Positions 50,898-60,927 of a DNA stretch of 64,000 nucleotides are shown here, piece after piece. The translations under genes and the position numbers were made by a program. The notes beneath the pieces are model-generated. The model ran no database searches and was not told the DNA's origin. It worked only from the letters and a program-made list of their open reading frames with translations. Source of the stretch: an uncultured Gammaproteobacteria bacterium (GTDB lineage Bacteria; Pseudomonadota; Gammaproteobacteria; Pseudomonadales; Porticoccaceae); assembly GCA_913060555.1 (NCBI GenBank), contig CAJXRS010000002.1, forward strand, positions 1 through 64,000, given 5' to 3'. Within the stretch, counting starts at the first letter, position 1, and every line of letters begins with the position of its first letter.

Positions 50898-53245
50898 CGG
50901 CGCGGATAATCCTGATCGAGGTCGAATTCGTCGAGGTCGATTTCGGCCAGCTCGGTGCTCAGGCGCTGTGGGGGGGCGGCCTCGATTTCGGGATGATGGA
51001 CGTCGGGTTCCGCGGCGTCCGTGAACCAGTCGTCGACGGCGTCTTGCCGGTGATCCAGTCGCTCCATGAGGGCGCTGCTCTCGGCCAGCACCGCGGCGAT
51101 GTGCGGTTGAGGGGTGCCGCGTTCCCGGCGCGGGGTGTCGCCCGGAGCGGCTGCGGCAGTCTCTCGGTCGTGCGTTGCCGGGTGCTCCGCGGGCGCGCGT
51201 CCGGAGCGTTCGATCCTGTGCGTTTCCGGGAGCTTGAACCCGGATACGGATTGGCGCAGCTCGGTGGCCATGTCGGTGAGTTCGCCAATCGAGGCGGTGG
51301 TGTCATTGGCCTGCTCGAGGGTGCGCGAGGTGATCTCCTGAATCACGTTCATGGTGTTGGAGATGTGGCTCGCCGTGCCGGACTGGTGGCGCGCAGCGGT
51401 GGAGATGTCCTGAATCAGTTCGGCGAGGTCGGTGGAGACGGTTTCGATCTGTCCCAGTGCCACTCCGGCATCCTGGCTCAGCGCGGCGCCGGCGACCACT
51501 TCGGCGGTGGTCTGTTCCATGGACGCCACTGCGGCCCCGGTGTCGGCCTGGATCGCCGCCACCAGAGTGGCGACCTGCTTGGCGGCATTTGCCGAGCGCT
51601 CGGCCAGCCGCTGCACTTCGTCGGCGACCACCGCAAAGCCGCGCCCGGCATCGCCCGCCATGGAGGCCTGAATGGCGGCGTTCAGCGCCAGCACATTGGT
51701 TTGATCGGCGATATCACCGATCAGCGAGACGATGTCGCCGATTTCCTGGGAGCTTTCGCCGAGCCGCTTGATGCGCTTGGCGGTTTCCTGAATCTGCTCC
51801 CGGATGCGGTCCATGCCGGCGATGGTGTTCTGGACGACGCCGGCGCCCTGGGTGGCGATCGACACCGAGCGCGCCGCCACCGCAGCGGATTCGGTGGCGT
51901 TGGCCGATACCTGGTCGATGGTGATCGCCATCTCGCTGATGGCCGCCGAGGCGCTGGTGATCTCGCGGGCCTGGCTCTCTGCGGCGTCGGAGAGTTCGAG
52001 GGCGGTGGTGCGGGCACGGCTCGAGGCAGCGGAGACGTCGGCGGAGGTCTCCTCGATGCGCGAAACCAGCTCGCGCAGTTGCTGGATGGCGTAGTTGATG
52101 GCATCGGCAATGGCGCCGGTGAAATCCTGGGTGACCGTGGCTTCGGCGGTCAGGTCGCCCTCCGCGAGACCTTCTATCTCGTCGAGCAGGCGCAGGATCG
52201 CGTCCTGGTTGGCCTGGTTGGCCTCCGCGGTCTTGCGCAGCCGACGGCGGCTGTCGGCGACCAGGATGAACGCCAGGGCGGCGAGCCCGGCGACCAGCAG
52301 ACCGACGCCCAGGATCGCCAGGGCGGTGATGCTGAGACCGGGCAGGACCTGGGTCCCCGCACTGGTACCCAGGATGCGGATATGGTCGGCCAACGCCTTG
52401 GCCTGGGTGCTGAGCGCACTGTTGCCGGTGGCGATGGCCGCCGCCGCCGTTTGCCCCGTGATCACGTGTTCCGCCAGCTGTTCCAGGCGGTCGATCGCCT
52501 CCGCCAGCGCCCGATAGCGGTCTGCGGTCGCCGCCAGCTGGTAGCGAACGTCATTGTTACGGGCCGCGCTGAGATCGAGGTCGGGGGCTCCGTCGCGCAG
52601 CCCATCCAGGATCCGCGTGAAGCGTCGGTTGAATTCGCGGAGGGTCGAAAAAGCTGCCGCAGCCTGGGCCTCGGGGTCGAGCAGCGAAGTGACCGTGGCT
52701 TCGAGTTGTTCTGTCCAGGCCGCCAGTGAATAGGCAGCATCGATCTCGGTCGCCGAAGCCCGGGCATTGACCATGGTCTTGCCCAGGGCGGCGGTGGCTT
52801 CCTGCAGTGCGGGCAGAGTCTCCAGTGCCCGCGTCGCCGCCCGCTGAAAACCCTCGGCGGCTTGGCCGCGCACGGCTACCACGTCCACCTGGCGCTGCAC
52901 TTCTCCCCAGTCGGACGCGAAGGCCGAGACTCGCTCCGGCGGCAACTGGTCGGCGAGGTCCGCGTCGATACTGGCCCAGATTTTGGCCATGCTGTCGCGC
53001 TGTTCGAGCATGAGGGTGTGTGCTTGCGGATCCCCGAGTGCCGCCAGGGATGCGCTGCGTGACAGATCGCCGGCCAGGGTCTGGACGTCGGCGGCCATTT
53101 GTGTGCTGGCGCGGTCGTATTCGGCATCCCGATACAGGGTGTAGAAGATGTAACCCAGGCCGATGGTGAGCGCGATCAGCACCACCACCAGCAACAGCAC
53201 CGGTAGCCCCGTGGCGGCGCGCGCTTTGAGTGATTGAGGTTCCAT
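50894..53245 (-). CDS. pilJ: Methyl-accepting chemotaxis protein (PilJ)
   Basis: Two TM segments, HAMP, MCP signalling tip ([32 protein letters not shown]). Confidence 0.93.
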   Translation of the reverse strand: MEPQSLKARAATGLPVLLLVVVLIALTIGLGYIFYTLYRDAEYDRASTQMAADVQTLAGDLSRSASLAALGDPQAHTLMLEQRDSMAKIWASIDADLADQLPPERVSAFASDWGEVQRQVDVVAVRGQAAEGFQRAATRALETLPALQEATAALGKTMVNARASATEIDAAYSLAAWTEQLEATVTSLLDPEAQAAAAFSTLREFNRRFTRILDGLRDGAPDLDLSAARNNDVRYQLAATADRYRALAEAIDRLEQLAEHVITGQTAAAAIATGNSALSTQAKALADHIRILGTSAGTQVLPGLSITALAILGVGLLVAGLAALAFILVADSRRRLRKTAEANQANQDAILRLLDEIEGLAEGDLTAEATVTQDFTGAIADAINYAIQQLRELVSRIEETSADVSAASSRARTTALELSDAAESQAREITSASAAISEMAITIDQVSANATESAAVAARSVSIATQGAGVVQNTIAGMDRIREQIQETAKRIKRLGESSQEIGDIVSLIGDIADQTNVLALNAAIQASMAGDAGRGFAVVADEVQRLAERSANAAKQVATLVAAIQADTGAAVASMEQTTAEVVAGAALSQDAGVALGQIETVSTDLAELIQDISTAARHQSGTASHISNTMNVIQEITSRTLEQANDTTASIGELTDMATELRQSVSGFKLPETHRIERSGRAPAEHPATHDRETAAAAPGDTPRRERGTPQPHIAAVLAESSALMERLDHRQDAVDDWFTDAAEPDVHHPEIEAAPPQRLSTELAEIDLDEFDLDQDYPRR

Positions 53246-53268
53246 GGTTCGGCGTGGGCTCCGGCGGC

Positions 53269-53835
53269 TCAGGTGGGGGCGGGATCGCGCAGGGCGACGT
53301 CGCGAAACAGCGGGTCCCGGAACAACAGGGCGGGCTGGAACAGCGGGACCACTCCCTGGCCGGGGTCGCAGAGCCCGCCGACGGCATAGCCGCGCAAGGG
53401 GCTCTCCGCGAGTTCTTCCGGCGCCACATAGGCGTCGTGGGGAAAGCGCCGCAGGCCCTCGACTCGGTCGACGATCAGTCCCGCGGAGAACTCCTCCGAA
53501 AAAATCACCAGGATGCGCTGTTGCTTGGAAGGGCTCTGCGCCCGGCCCAAAAATTGGGCGCCGTCGGCAACCGGCAGCAGTTTGCCGCGGACGTTGGCGA
53601 TGCCGCGCATCCAGGGCTGGACCTGAGGAACCCGGGTCAGGGGCACCAGTGGCAGGATTTCCGCCAGCCAGGCCAGATCGATCAAGACCCTGGTGCCCGC
53701 CAACTGAAAGGCGATGAGGGTTTCGATCGGCGCCGGTTGGGCCTGCACCGGCAGGCCGGCCGAGCCCTGCGCGAAAGCTGCCGACAGGCTGCGCAGCAGG
53801 CGCAGGGGTTCCGGAGGCGATGGCGCACCGTTCAC
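53269..53835 (-). CDS. pilI: CheW-like protein (PilI)
   Basis: CheW domain, [20 protein letters not shown]; between pilJ and pilH. Confidence 0.88.
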   Translation of the reverse strand: MNGAPSPPEPLRLLRSLSAAFAQGSAGLPVQAQPAPIETLIAFQLAGTRVLIDLAWLAEILPLVPLTRVPQVQPWMRGIANVRGKLLPVADGAQFLGRAQSPSKQQRILVIFSEEFSAGLIVDRVEGLRRFPHDAYVAPEELAESPLRGYAVGGLCDPGQGVVPLFQPALLFRDPLFRDVALRDPAPT

Positions 53836-53842
53836 GATAGCG

Positions 53843-54205
53843 TCAATGGGTTACATTCTGAATCATGGCGAGCAGCTCCGCCTCCCGGACCGGCTTGGTG
53901 ACATAGCCTCTGGCGCCTTGGCGCGCGCCCCAGATCCGGTCGACCTCCTGGTTCTTGTTGGAAACCAGGATCACCGGGATATGGCGAGTACCCGCCCCAC
54001 GGTTGAGTTGTCGGGTGGCCTGAAAACCGTTCATGCCGGGCATGACGATATCCATCAGCACCAGGCTGGGCTGCTCGTCGCGGGCCGCGCGCAGTCCGGC
54101 TTCGCCATCCTCTGCCTGAATCACGCTGTATCCGTGTTGTACGAGGATTTCGGTCAGTTCCCGGGTGTCGGCCGGAGAATCGTCGATGATCAGTATCTTG
54201 CGCAT
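53843..54205 (-). CDS. pilH: Response regulator PilH
   Basis: CheY-like, KILIIDDSPADTRELTEILVQHGY, LVLMDIVMPGMNGFQATRQL. Confidence 0.92.
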   Translation of the reverse strand: MRKILIIDDSPADTRELTEILVQHGYSVIQAEDGEAGLRAARDEQPSLVLMDIVMPGMNGFQATRQLNRGAGTRHIPVILVSNKNQEVDRIWGARQGARGYVTKPVREAELLAMIQNVTH

Positions 54206-54238
54206 GTTCTGGCTACCTGTTGGGCGCGCCCCGGGGGA

Positions 54239-54643
54239 TCAGGCCTCGGGCAGAGTCTGTTCGGCGTCTGATGCGGCATCCGGGGACGCCGCGATCTGGG
54301 CGACCACGTCCAGGATCTCCTGGCGGCTGAAAGGCTTGGTCAGGTAGGCGTCGGCGCCGACGATGCGGCCGCGCGCCTTGTCGAACAGGCCATCCTTGCT
54401 CGACAGCATGACCACCGGGATGTGCTGGTAGCGGCGGTTGTTCTTGACCAGGGCGCAGGTCTGGTAGCCGTCGAGTCGGGGCATCATGATGTCCACGAAG
54501 ATCAGGTCGGGCGGGTCGTCGGCGATCTTGGCGAGCGATTCGAAGCCGTCTACTGCGGTGGTGACCTGATAGCCCGCGCGGGAGAGCAGGGTTTCCGCAG
54601 TCCTGCGAATGGTATTGCTATCGTCGATCACCAGGATCTTCAC
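54239..54643 (-). CDS. pilG: Response regulator PilG
   Basis: CheY-like, KILVIDDSNTIRRTAETLLSRAGYQV, FVDIMMPRLDGYQTCALVKNN. Confidence 0.93.
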   Translation of the reverse strand: MKILVIDDSNTIRRTAETLLSRAGYQVTTAVDGFESLAKIADDPPDLIFVDIMMPRLDGYQTCALVKNNRRYQHIPVVMLSSKDGLFDKARGRIVGADAYLTKPFSRQEILDVVAQIAASPDAASDAEQTLPEA

Positions 54644-54848
54644 CTTGAGGAACCCTTATGCCTGCTCAGTGGATTGGGCGAACCGTGCCCCTGCCGCGCC
54701 GCCGCTCCCGCGGTTTCGAGGCGGTTTGCGCAAGCGGTTTCTTATGTAACACATGCTCGGGGTATTATCCAGATTGGCTTTATCATTCCGTCAAGGCGCG
54801 CTGAATTTCGCGTGCTGGATCGCATTCTGCTTTGAGGTACCCGCCATC

Positions 54849-55796
54849 ATGACAATCAGCCTGGGCGTGATCATGGACCCGATCGCCACCATCACTCCCA
54901 AGAAAGACACCACCCTGGTGCTGTTACTGGCCGCGCAGGCGCGCGGTTGGCAGCTGTGGTACATGGAACAGTGCGATCTGGCGCTGGAGGGCTCTGTGCC
55001 GGTGGCGCGACAGCGGCCCTTGCGCGTGCGGGATTCGCTCACCGACTGGTTCGAACTCGGCGAGCCGGTAGAGCGGTCGCTGGCCGAACTGGACACTGTG
55101 CTGATGCGCAAGGATCCCCCCTTCGACAGCGAATATATCTACAGTACCTACTTGCTCGAAGAGGCCGAGCAACTGGGGGTGCTGGTGGTCAATCGGCCGG
55201 CCAGCCTGCGCGACTGCAATGAGAAGCTTTTTGCCACCCAATTTCCGCAGTGCACACCGCCCCTGCTGGTGAGCCGCGACCCGGCGCGGCTGCGTGCCTT
55301 CTATCACCGCCACCGGGACGTCATCTTCAAGCCGCTCGACGGCATGGGTGGTATCGGCATTTTTCGCGCCCGTGATCCGGAGCCCAACCTGAGCGTGATC
55401 ATCGAAACCCTGACCGGGCACGGCAGCACCACCATCATGGCGCAGCGTTACATTCCCGAGATCGTCGATGGCGACAAGCGCATCCTGGTGGTCGATGGCG
55501 AAGCCGTTCCGCACTGCCTGGCGCGGGTGCCTGAAGTGGGCGAGGTGCGCGGCAACCTGGCCGCCGGCGGCAATGGCATCGTGCGGCCGCTGTCGGAGCG
55601 CGATTGGTGGATCGTCGAACAGGTGACGCCGACCCTGCGCGAGCGCGGCCTGCTGTTCGTCGGCCTCGACGTGATCGGTGATTATCTGACCGAGATCAAT
55701 GTCACCAGCCCGACCTGTGCGCGCGAGATCGATCGCGAGCGGGACACCGACATCGGCGGCCGGTTGATGGCCGCGATCGAGCGGCGCCTGTCTTGA
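54849..55796 (+). CDS. gshB: Glutathione synthase
   Basis: LGVIMDPIATITPKKDTTLVLLLAAQARGW, FKPLDGMGGIGIFR, EINVTSPTCAREI; divergent from pilG. Confidence 0.97.
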   Translation: MTISLGVIMDPIATITPKKDTTLVLLLAAQARGWQLWYMEQCDLALEGSVPVARQRPLRVRDSLTDWFELGEPVERSLAELDTVLMRKDPPFDSEYIYSTYLLEEAEQLGVLVVNRPASLRDCNEKLFATQFPQCTPPLLVSRDPARLRAFYHRHRDVIFKPLDGMGGIGIFRARDPEPNLSVIIETLTGHGSTTIMAQRYIPEIVDGDKRILVVDGEAVPHCLARVPEVGEVRGNLAAGGNGIVRPLSERDWWIVEQVTPTLRERGLLFVGLDVIGDYLTEINVTSPTCAREIDRERDTDIGGRLMAAIERRLS

Positions 55797-56689
55797 TGAC
55801 CTCTGCGCCGCTGTTTCGGAAGACCTTCGAGAACCGGGACTCGGATCGATTGGGATTCGCGGCCCTACTGGCGCTCGCCGTCCACCTGATGCTGTTGTTC
55901 GGCATCGGCTTTTCCGCGATTTCCCGGCCGGAGGCGCCGGCTTCGCTGGCGGTGACCATCGCCGTCAATGTCGCCGATGAGGCCCCCGATGAGGCCGACT
56001 TTCTGGCCCAGAGCCATCAGCGGGGCGGCGGTCAGCATGCACAGCCGGCCGAACTCAGCAACGATCGCGAAGCGGACTTCAGCGATTCGAGGATCACGGA
56101 GGTGCGGCCGATAGCCGAGCCGGTACCCCTGCCGCCGCCAGCTCCGCAGGGGGTGGCCAGCGCTGTGGTGCTGGCCGACGCCGGTCCGCGCGTCCAGCGC
56201 CTGCCCCCTCCGGGAATGGACGCCAGCGCCAGCTTGCCGGAGGCCGCAGCGCCGGCTCCGCCCAGTGCGGAGGTCGCCAGTCTGCGCGCCAAGCTCGATC
56301 ATCTGCGCCGCGACTACAGCCGGACGCCCAAGGTATTGCGCGTGACCTCGGTGAATGCCAAGGCAGCGGAAACCGCGGTCTATCTGGACTACTGGGAGAG
56401 CCTGGTGGAACAGGTCGGCAATCGCCATTACCCGGAGGAGGCGCGTCGCAAGCACATTTTCGGCAGTCTGCGGCTGGCGGTAACCCTGCTGCCGGACGGT
56501 CGTGTGGACGGGGTCGAGGTACTGGAGAGTTCCGGCTATCGGGTGCTCGACCAGGCGGCGATACGCACCATTCGCCTGGCCGCGCCCTTCGCGCCCTTTG
56601 CCGATGAGCTCGCCGCGTGGGACCGGCTGGAGATCATCCGTACCTGGCAGTTCACGCCCGGTAACCGGCTGTACACCAGCACCGATTAG
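55796..56689 (+). CDS. TonB-family energy transducer
   Basis: N-terminal TM, Pro-rich region, C-terminal TonB domain (YPEEARRKHIFGSLRLAVTLLPDGRVDGVEVLESSGYRVLDQAAIRTIRLAAPFAPF); overlaps gshB stop (TGATG). Confidence 0.88.
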   Translation: MTSAPLFRKTFENRDSDRLGFAALLALAVHLMLLFGIGFSAISRPEAPASLAVTIAVNVADEAPDEADFLAQSHQRGGGQHAQPAELSNDREADFSDSRITEVRPIAEPVPLPPPAPQGVASAVVLADAGPRVQRLPPPGMDASASLPEAAAPAPPSAEVASLRAKLDHLRRDYSRTPKVLRVTSVNAKAAETAVYLDYWESLVEQVGNRHYPEEARRKHIFGSLRLAVTLLPDGRVDGVEVLESSGYRVLDQAAIRTIRLAAPFAPFADELAAWDRLEIIRTWQFTPGNRLYTSTD

Positions 56690-56841
56690 CGACACCTCCA
56701 AGGTGCGGCAGCGTCCGACCCGGTCCGGGGGGGCAATCCGCGCGCGGTCCCGCAAACGGGCATCACAGCGGGGTGGTCCAGGGTGCATGTGGCGGGTGTT
56801 GGGCCTTGTTTTGTCCCCGCCGCGCCTCAATACTGAGCTGC

Positions 56842-57432
56842 ATGGACAAATCTGACCAAGACAGCCAAGACAGCTTCATTTGCCTGGAGCACCATTTCCT
56901 CATTGCGATGCCCAGCTTGCGGGGATCCGAATTCGCCGACTCACTGATTTACCTCTGCAAGCACACCCCGGACGGCGCCATGGGCCTCAGGGTGAACCAT
57001 TGCCTCGATGTCACCATGCGCGAGCTGTTCCTGCACCTGCAGCTGCCCAGCGATGGCGCGGCCGCCGACCGCCTGCTGCTCGCCGGCGGGCCGGTGCGCA
57101 GCGAATGGGGGTTCGTGCTACACCCCTGTTCCGGTCGCCGGTGGCAGTCGACTTTGGATGTCGCTCCGGGAGTGGCCCTCACTGCGTCCCGGGACATCAT
57201 CGAGGCGCTGGCGACCGGTGACGACGCTCCGCAGCACAGCCTGGTGGCACTGGGTTATGCCGGTTGGGGGGCGGGACAGCTCGAGGAGGAGTTGCGCGAC
57301 AATGTCTGGCTTACGGTGGCCGCGGAGGCGGATCTGCTGTTCGACGTGCCCCTGGAGGACCGCGCGCGGTTGGTGGCGGCGCAGATCGGCGTCGATCTCG
57401 CCAAGCTGAGCGATTGTGTCGGGCACGCCTGA
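56842..57432 (+). CDS. YqgE/AlgH family protein
   Basis: HHFLIAMPSLRGSEFADSLIYLCKHTPDGAMGLRVN; GGPVRSEWGFVLH; GYAGWGAGQLEEEL. Confidence 0.94.
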   Translation: MDKSDQDSQDSFICLEHHFLIAMPSLRGSEFADSLIYLCKHTPDGAMGLRVNHCLDVTMRELFLHLQLPSDGAAADRLLLAGGPVRSEWGFVLHPCSGRRWQSTLDVAPGVALTASRDIIEALATGDDAPQHSLVALGYAGWGAGQLEEELRDNVWLTVAAEADLLFDVPLEDRARLVAAQIGVDLAKLSDCVGHA

Positions 57433-57856
57433 GCGTCCGCGCGGGGCGCTGTGCTTTGATTTCGGAACCCGCCAGATCGGCGTCGCCTACGGGCAGACGC
57501 TTTCCCGGACCGCGCGGCCGGTGGCCGTGCTGCGGGCCCGCGACGGCCAGCCGCGATGGGAGGAGGTGACGCTGTTGATCGCCGAGTGGTGCCCCGCGCT
57601 GCTGGTGGTTGGGCTGCCCCTCAACATGGATGGCAGCGAGAGTGATTTCTGCCGCCGCGCGCGCAAGTTTGCCCGTCGTCTGGAGGCGCGCACCGGTAGG
57701 CCGGCGACCATGGTCGACGAACGGTTGTCGACGGTCACTGCCAAGTGCGAGGCCGGGCCGCCCCGGGACTACCGCCGCCATCCGGTGGACGGCAGGGCAG
57801 CGGCGCTGATTCTCGAGACCTGGTTGTCCGAGCCGGAATCAGGTGTCGATCCCTGA
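57416..57856 (+). CDS. ruvX: Putative pre-16S rRNA nuclease / Holliday junction resolvase-like (YqgF/RuvX)
   Basis: CFDFGTRQIGVAYGQTLSRTARPV, VVGLPLNMDGSESDFCRRARKFARRLEARTGRPATMVDERLST. Confidence 0.94.
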   Translation: MSGTPERPRGALCFDFGTRQIGVAYGQTLSRTARPVAVLRARDGQPRWEEVTLLIAEWCPALLVVGLPLNMDGSESDFCRRARKFARRLEARTGRPATMVDERLSTVTAKCEAGPPRDYRRHPVDGRAAALILETWLSEPESGVDP

Positions 57857-57885
57857 CCCCTGACCCCTGACCCCTGACCCCTGAC
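57851..57885. repeat. (CCCTGAC)5 heptanucleotide tandem repeat covering the ruvX stop codon
   Basis: Five exact copies between convergent ruvX and pilU stops. Confidence 0.97.
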
Positions 57886-57889
57886 CCAC

Positions 57890-59047
57890 TCAGCGCTGGA
57901 ACAGCCGCGTGCGCTCGGCATTCTCATCTTCCTTGAGGAACAGATCGTCCGCGGCGTTGGAGAGATAGCCGGGGTCGGTCTCCGATTGCAGCTTGATCAT
58001 GAGGCGGAGGTCGTTCTTCGAATCGGCCGCCGCCAGGGCGTCCTCGTAGTTGACCACGCCGTCGTTGTAGAGCCGGAACAGTGCCTGGTCGAAGGTCTGC
58101 ATGCCCAGCTCGGCGGAGCGGGTCATCAGCTCCTTGAGCTTGTGTACCTCGCCCTTGCGGATCAGGTCGGATGCCAACGGGGTGTTGATCAGAATCTCGA
58201 TTGCCGCCCGCCGGCCCGTGCCGTCGGCGGTGGCAATCAGCTGCTGGGCGATCATCGCGCGCAGGTTCAGGGAGAGATCCATCCACAGCTGCGGGTGGCG
58301 TTCGGCCGGAAAGAAGTGCTGGATGCGGTCGAGGGCCTGGTTGGCGTTGTTGGCGTGCAATGTGGTCAGCACCAGATGGCCGGTCTCGGCGAAGGTGATG
58401 GCGTGTTCCATGGTCTCCCGGGTGCGGATCTCGCCGATCAGGATGACGTCCGGGGCCTGCCGGAGGGTGTTCTTCAGGGCCACTTCGTAGGAGTCGGTAT
58501 CGATGCCCACCTCGCGCTGGGTGATGATGCAGCCCTCGTGCTGGTGTACGAATTCGATCGGATCCTCGATCGAAATGATGTGGCCATGGCTGTTGCGGTT
58601 GCGGTGTCCGACCATGGCAGCGAGGGAGGTGGACTTGCCGGTCCCGGTGGCGCCCACGAAGAAGATGATGCCGCGCTTGGTCATCACCAGTTCGTTGAGA
58701 ATGGGGGGCAGCAGCAGTTCCTCGGCCGTCGGTATCTGGGTTTCGATGCGCCGCAGGACCATGCCCGCGTCGTTGCGCTGGTAGAAGGCGCTGACCCGGA
58801 AGCGCGCAGCGCCGACCCGCTCGGAACTGATCGCGAAGTTGAGCTCGTGATGACGGCGGAATTCCTGGCGCTGTTGTTCGTCCATGATGCCTTCCACCAG
58901 TGCCAGGGCCTGATTCGCCGACAGCGGAACCTTGCCTACCGGCATGATCTGGCCGTTGATCTTCAGGCTGGGGGGAACGCCGCGGGTGACGAAGAGGTCG
59001 GACGCCTTCTTGTCCACCATGAGGTTCAGCAGGGTATCGAAGTCCAT
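57890..59047 (-). CDS. pilU: Type IV pilus retraction ATPase-like protein PilU
   Basis: MDFDTLLNLMVDKKASDLFVTRGVPPSLKINGQIMPV, GATGTGKSTSLAAMVGHRN. Confidence 0.94.
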   Translation of the reverse strand: MDFDTLLNLMVDKKASDLFVTRGVPPSLKINGQIMPVGKVPLSANQALALVEGIMDEQQRQEFRRHHELNFAISSERVGAARFRVSAFYQRNDAGMVLRRIETQIPTAEELLLPPILNELVMTKRGIIFFVGATGTGKSTSLAAMVGHRNRNSHGHIISIEDPIEFVHQHEGCIITQREVGIDTDSYEVALKNTLRQAPDVILIGEIRTRETMEHAITFAETGHLVLTTLHANNANQALDRIQHFFPAERHPQLWMDLSLNLRAMIAQQLIATADGTGRRAAIEILINTPLASDLIRKGEVHKLKELMTRSAELGMQTFDQALFRLYNDGVVNYEDALAAADSKNDLRLMIKLQSETDPGYLSNAADDLFLKEDENAERTRLFQR

Positions 59048-59119
59048 CTTGTCTTCCTCCCTCGTCGGGGGTCTGATGACCAGTGCGCTCCGGCGGGCTG
59101 CCGCGCAGTGGGGCGCGGG

Positions 59120-60157
59120 TTAGGTGAAATCCTCGGGAATCTTGGCCTTCTCGCGCGCCGCCTCCTTGGTGATGATCTTCTGCTGGACCAGCCGGCGCAG
59201 GCATTGGTCCATGGTCTGCATGCCGTGGTTGGCCCCGGTCTGAATCGCCGAGTACATCTGTGCCACCTTGTCCTCGCGGATCAGGTTGCGGATCGCCGCG
59301 GTGCCGATCATCACTTCGTTGGCTGCGATCCGACCGCCGCCGATCCGCTTGATCAGGGTCTGGGAAATGACCGCCTGCAGGGACTCGGAGAGCATGGAGC
59401 GCACCATGGCCTTCTCGGCTGCGGGAAACACGTCGACCACCCGGTCGATGGTCTTGGCCGCCGAGGTGGTATGCAGGGTGCCGAATACCAGGTGCCCGGT
59501 TTCCGCGGCGGTGAGCGCCAGGCGGATGGTCTCCAGGTCACGCATCTCGCCTACCAGGATGATGTCCGGGTCCTCCCGCAATGCCGAGCGCAGGGCCTCG
59601 TTGAAGCCGTGGGTATCCTTGTGCACCTCGCGCTGATTGACCAGGCACTTCTTGCTCTCGTGCACGAATTCGATGGGATCTTCGATGGTGAGAATATGCT
59701 GGTAGCGGTTCTCGTTGACGTAATCGATCATTGCCGCCAAGGTGGTGCTCTTGCCGGAACCCGTGGGCCCGGTCACCAGCACCAGGCCGCGTGGATACAT
59801 GGAGACATCGCGAAAAATCTGCCCGAAGCCGAGATCTTCTAGCGTCAGCACGCGTGAGGGGATGGTGCGGAATACCCCGCCGGCACCGCGGTTCTGGTTG
59901 AAGGCGTTGACCCGAAAGCGCGCCACCCCCGGCACCTCGAACGAGAAGTCGGTTTCCAGGAACTCCTCGTAGTCGCGCCGCTGCTTGTCGTTCATAATTT
60001 CATAGATGAGCGCGTGGACCTGCTTGTGCTCCATGGGCGGCAGATTGATGCGGCGGACGTCGCCATCGATGCGGATCATCGGCGGCAGCCCCGCCGACAG
60101 GTGCAGGTCGGAGGCTCCTTGCTTGACGCTGAACGCCAGTAGTTCTGTGATATCCAT
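59120..60157 (-). CDS. pilT: Type IV pilus retraction ATPase PilT
   Basis: MDITELLAFSVKQGASDLHLSAGLPPMIRIDGDVRRI, GPTGSGKSTTLAAMIDYVN, GEMRDLETIRLALTAAETGHLVFGTLHT. Confidence 0.97.
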   Translation of the reverse strand: MDITELLAFSVKQGASDLHLSAGLPPMIRIDGDVRRINLPPMEHKQVHALIYEIMNDKQRRDYEEFLETDFSFEVPGVARFRVNAFNQNRGAGGVFRTIPSRVLTLEDLGFGQIFRDVSMYPRGLVLVTGPTGSGKSTTLAAMIDYVNENRYQHILTIEDPIEFVHESKKCLVNQREVHKDTHGFNEALRSALREDPDIILVGEMRDLETIRLALTAAETGHLVFGTLHTTSAAKTIDRVVDVFPAAEKAMVRSMLSESLQAVISQTLIKRIGGGRIAANEVMIGTAAIRNLIREDKVAQMYSAIQTGANHGMQTMDQCLRRLVQQKIITKEAAREKAKIPEDFT

Positions 60158-60202
60158 TTTCAGTCCTGTGGTTTCCCGGCCCAGCCGTTACCGAGGGGCT
60201 GG

Positions 60203-60907
60203 GTGGCCCAGTATATGAGCAAAATCGCGGCAAACATAAGCGGTGTGCGCGCTGAAATCCAGCGCGCGGCAGCGGCCGCGGGCCGAAATGCCAACGACAT
60301 CATGTTACTGGCGGTCAGCAAGGGGCAGCCGGTGGATGCGGTGGCCGAGGCCCGGGATGCCGGGTTGCGCGATTTCGGCGAGAGCTACCTGCAGGAAGCA
60401 CTGGGCAAGATTGCAGCGCTGTGCGAAGAGCCGCTGTGCTGGCATTTCCTGGGCCCGGTGCAGTCCAACAAGACCCGTGGGATCGCCGAGCACTTCAGTT
60501 GGTTGCACAGCCTTGACCGTCTGGCCATCGCCGAACGGCTGTCCCGCCAGCGCCCCGCCGATCGGCCGCCGCTGCAGGTCTGTCTGCAGGTCAATGTCGA
60601 TGGCGAGGCGAGCAAATCCGGGGTTGCTCCAGAGGCACTGAAGGATCTGGCGCTGGCGGTGTCGGTGCTGCCGCGCCTGCGGTTGCGCGGGTTGATGGCC
60701 ATTCCCCGCCCGCGCAGCGGCCAGCCGGCACAGCGCCGCCCGTTTCGCGAGCTCGCCGCCCTGCTGGCGGATCTGCGTCGGGCGTCGCCCCGTCTGGCCG
60801 GATTGGATACACTGTCGATGGGCATGTCCGCGGACCTGGAGGCCGCGGTACTGGAGGGGTCTACCCTGGTTCGTGTCGGGGCGGCGATCTTCGGGCCGCG
60901 TCTGTAG
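60203..60907 (+). CDS. yggS: YggS family PLP-homeostasis protein (start possibly 60215)
   Basis: LLAVSKGQPVDAVAEARDAGLRDFGESYLQEALGKI, WHFLGPVQSNKTR, LSMGMSADLEAAV. Confidence 0.94.
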   Translation: MAQYMSKIAANISGVRAEIQRAAAAAGRNANDIMLLAVSKGQPVDAVAEARDAGLRDFGESYLQEALGKIAALCEEPLCWHFLGPVQSNKTRGIAEHFSWLHSLDRLAIAERLSRQRPADRPPLQVCLQVNVDGEASKSGVAPEALKDLALAVSVLPRLRLRGLMAIPRPRSGQPAQRRPFRELAALLADLRRASPRLAGLDTLSMGMSADLEAAVLEGSTLVRVGAAIFGPRL

Positions 60908-60927
60908 AGTTCGCGCCGGGAGCTGGG

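Noticed and set aside
57986-59842. 618-aa plus-strand ORF spanning pilU and pilT
   Set aside because: Antisense artefact across two clear minus-strand genes
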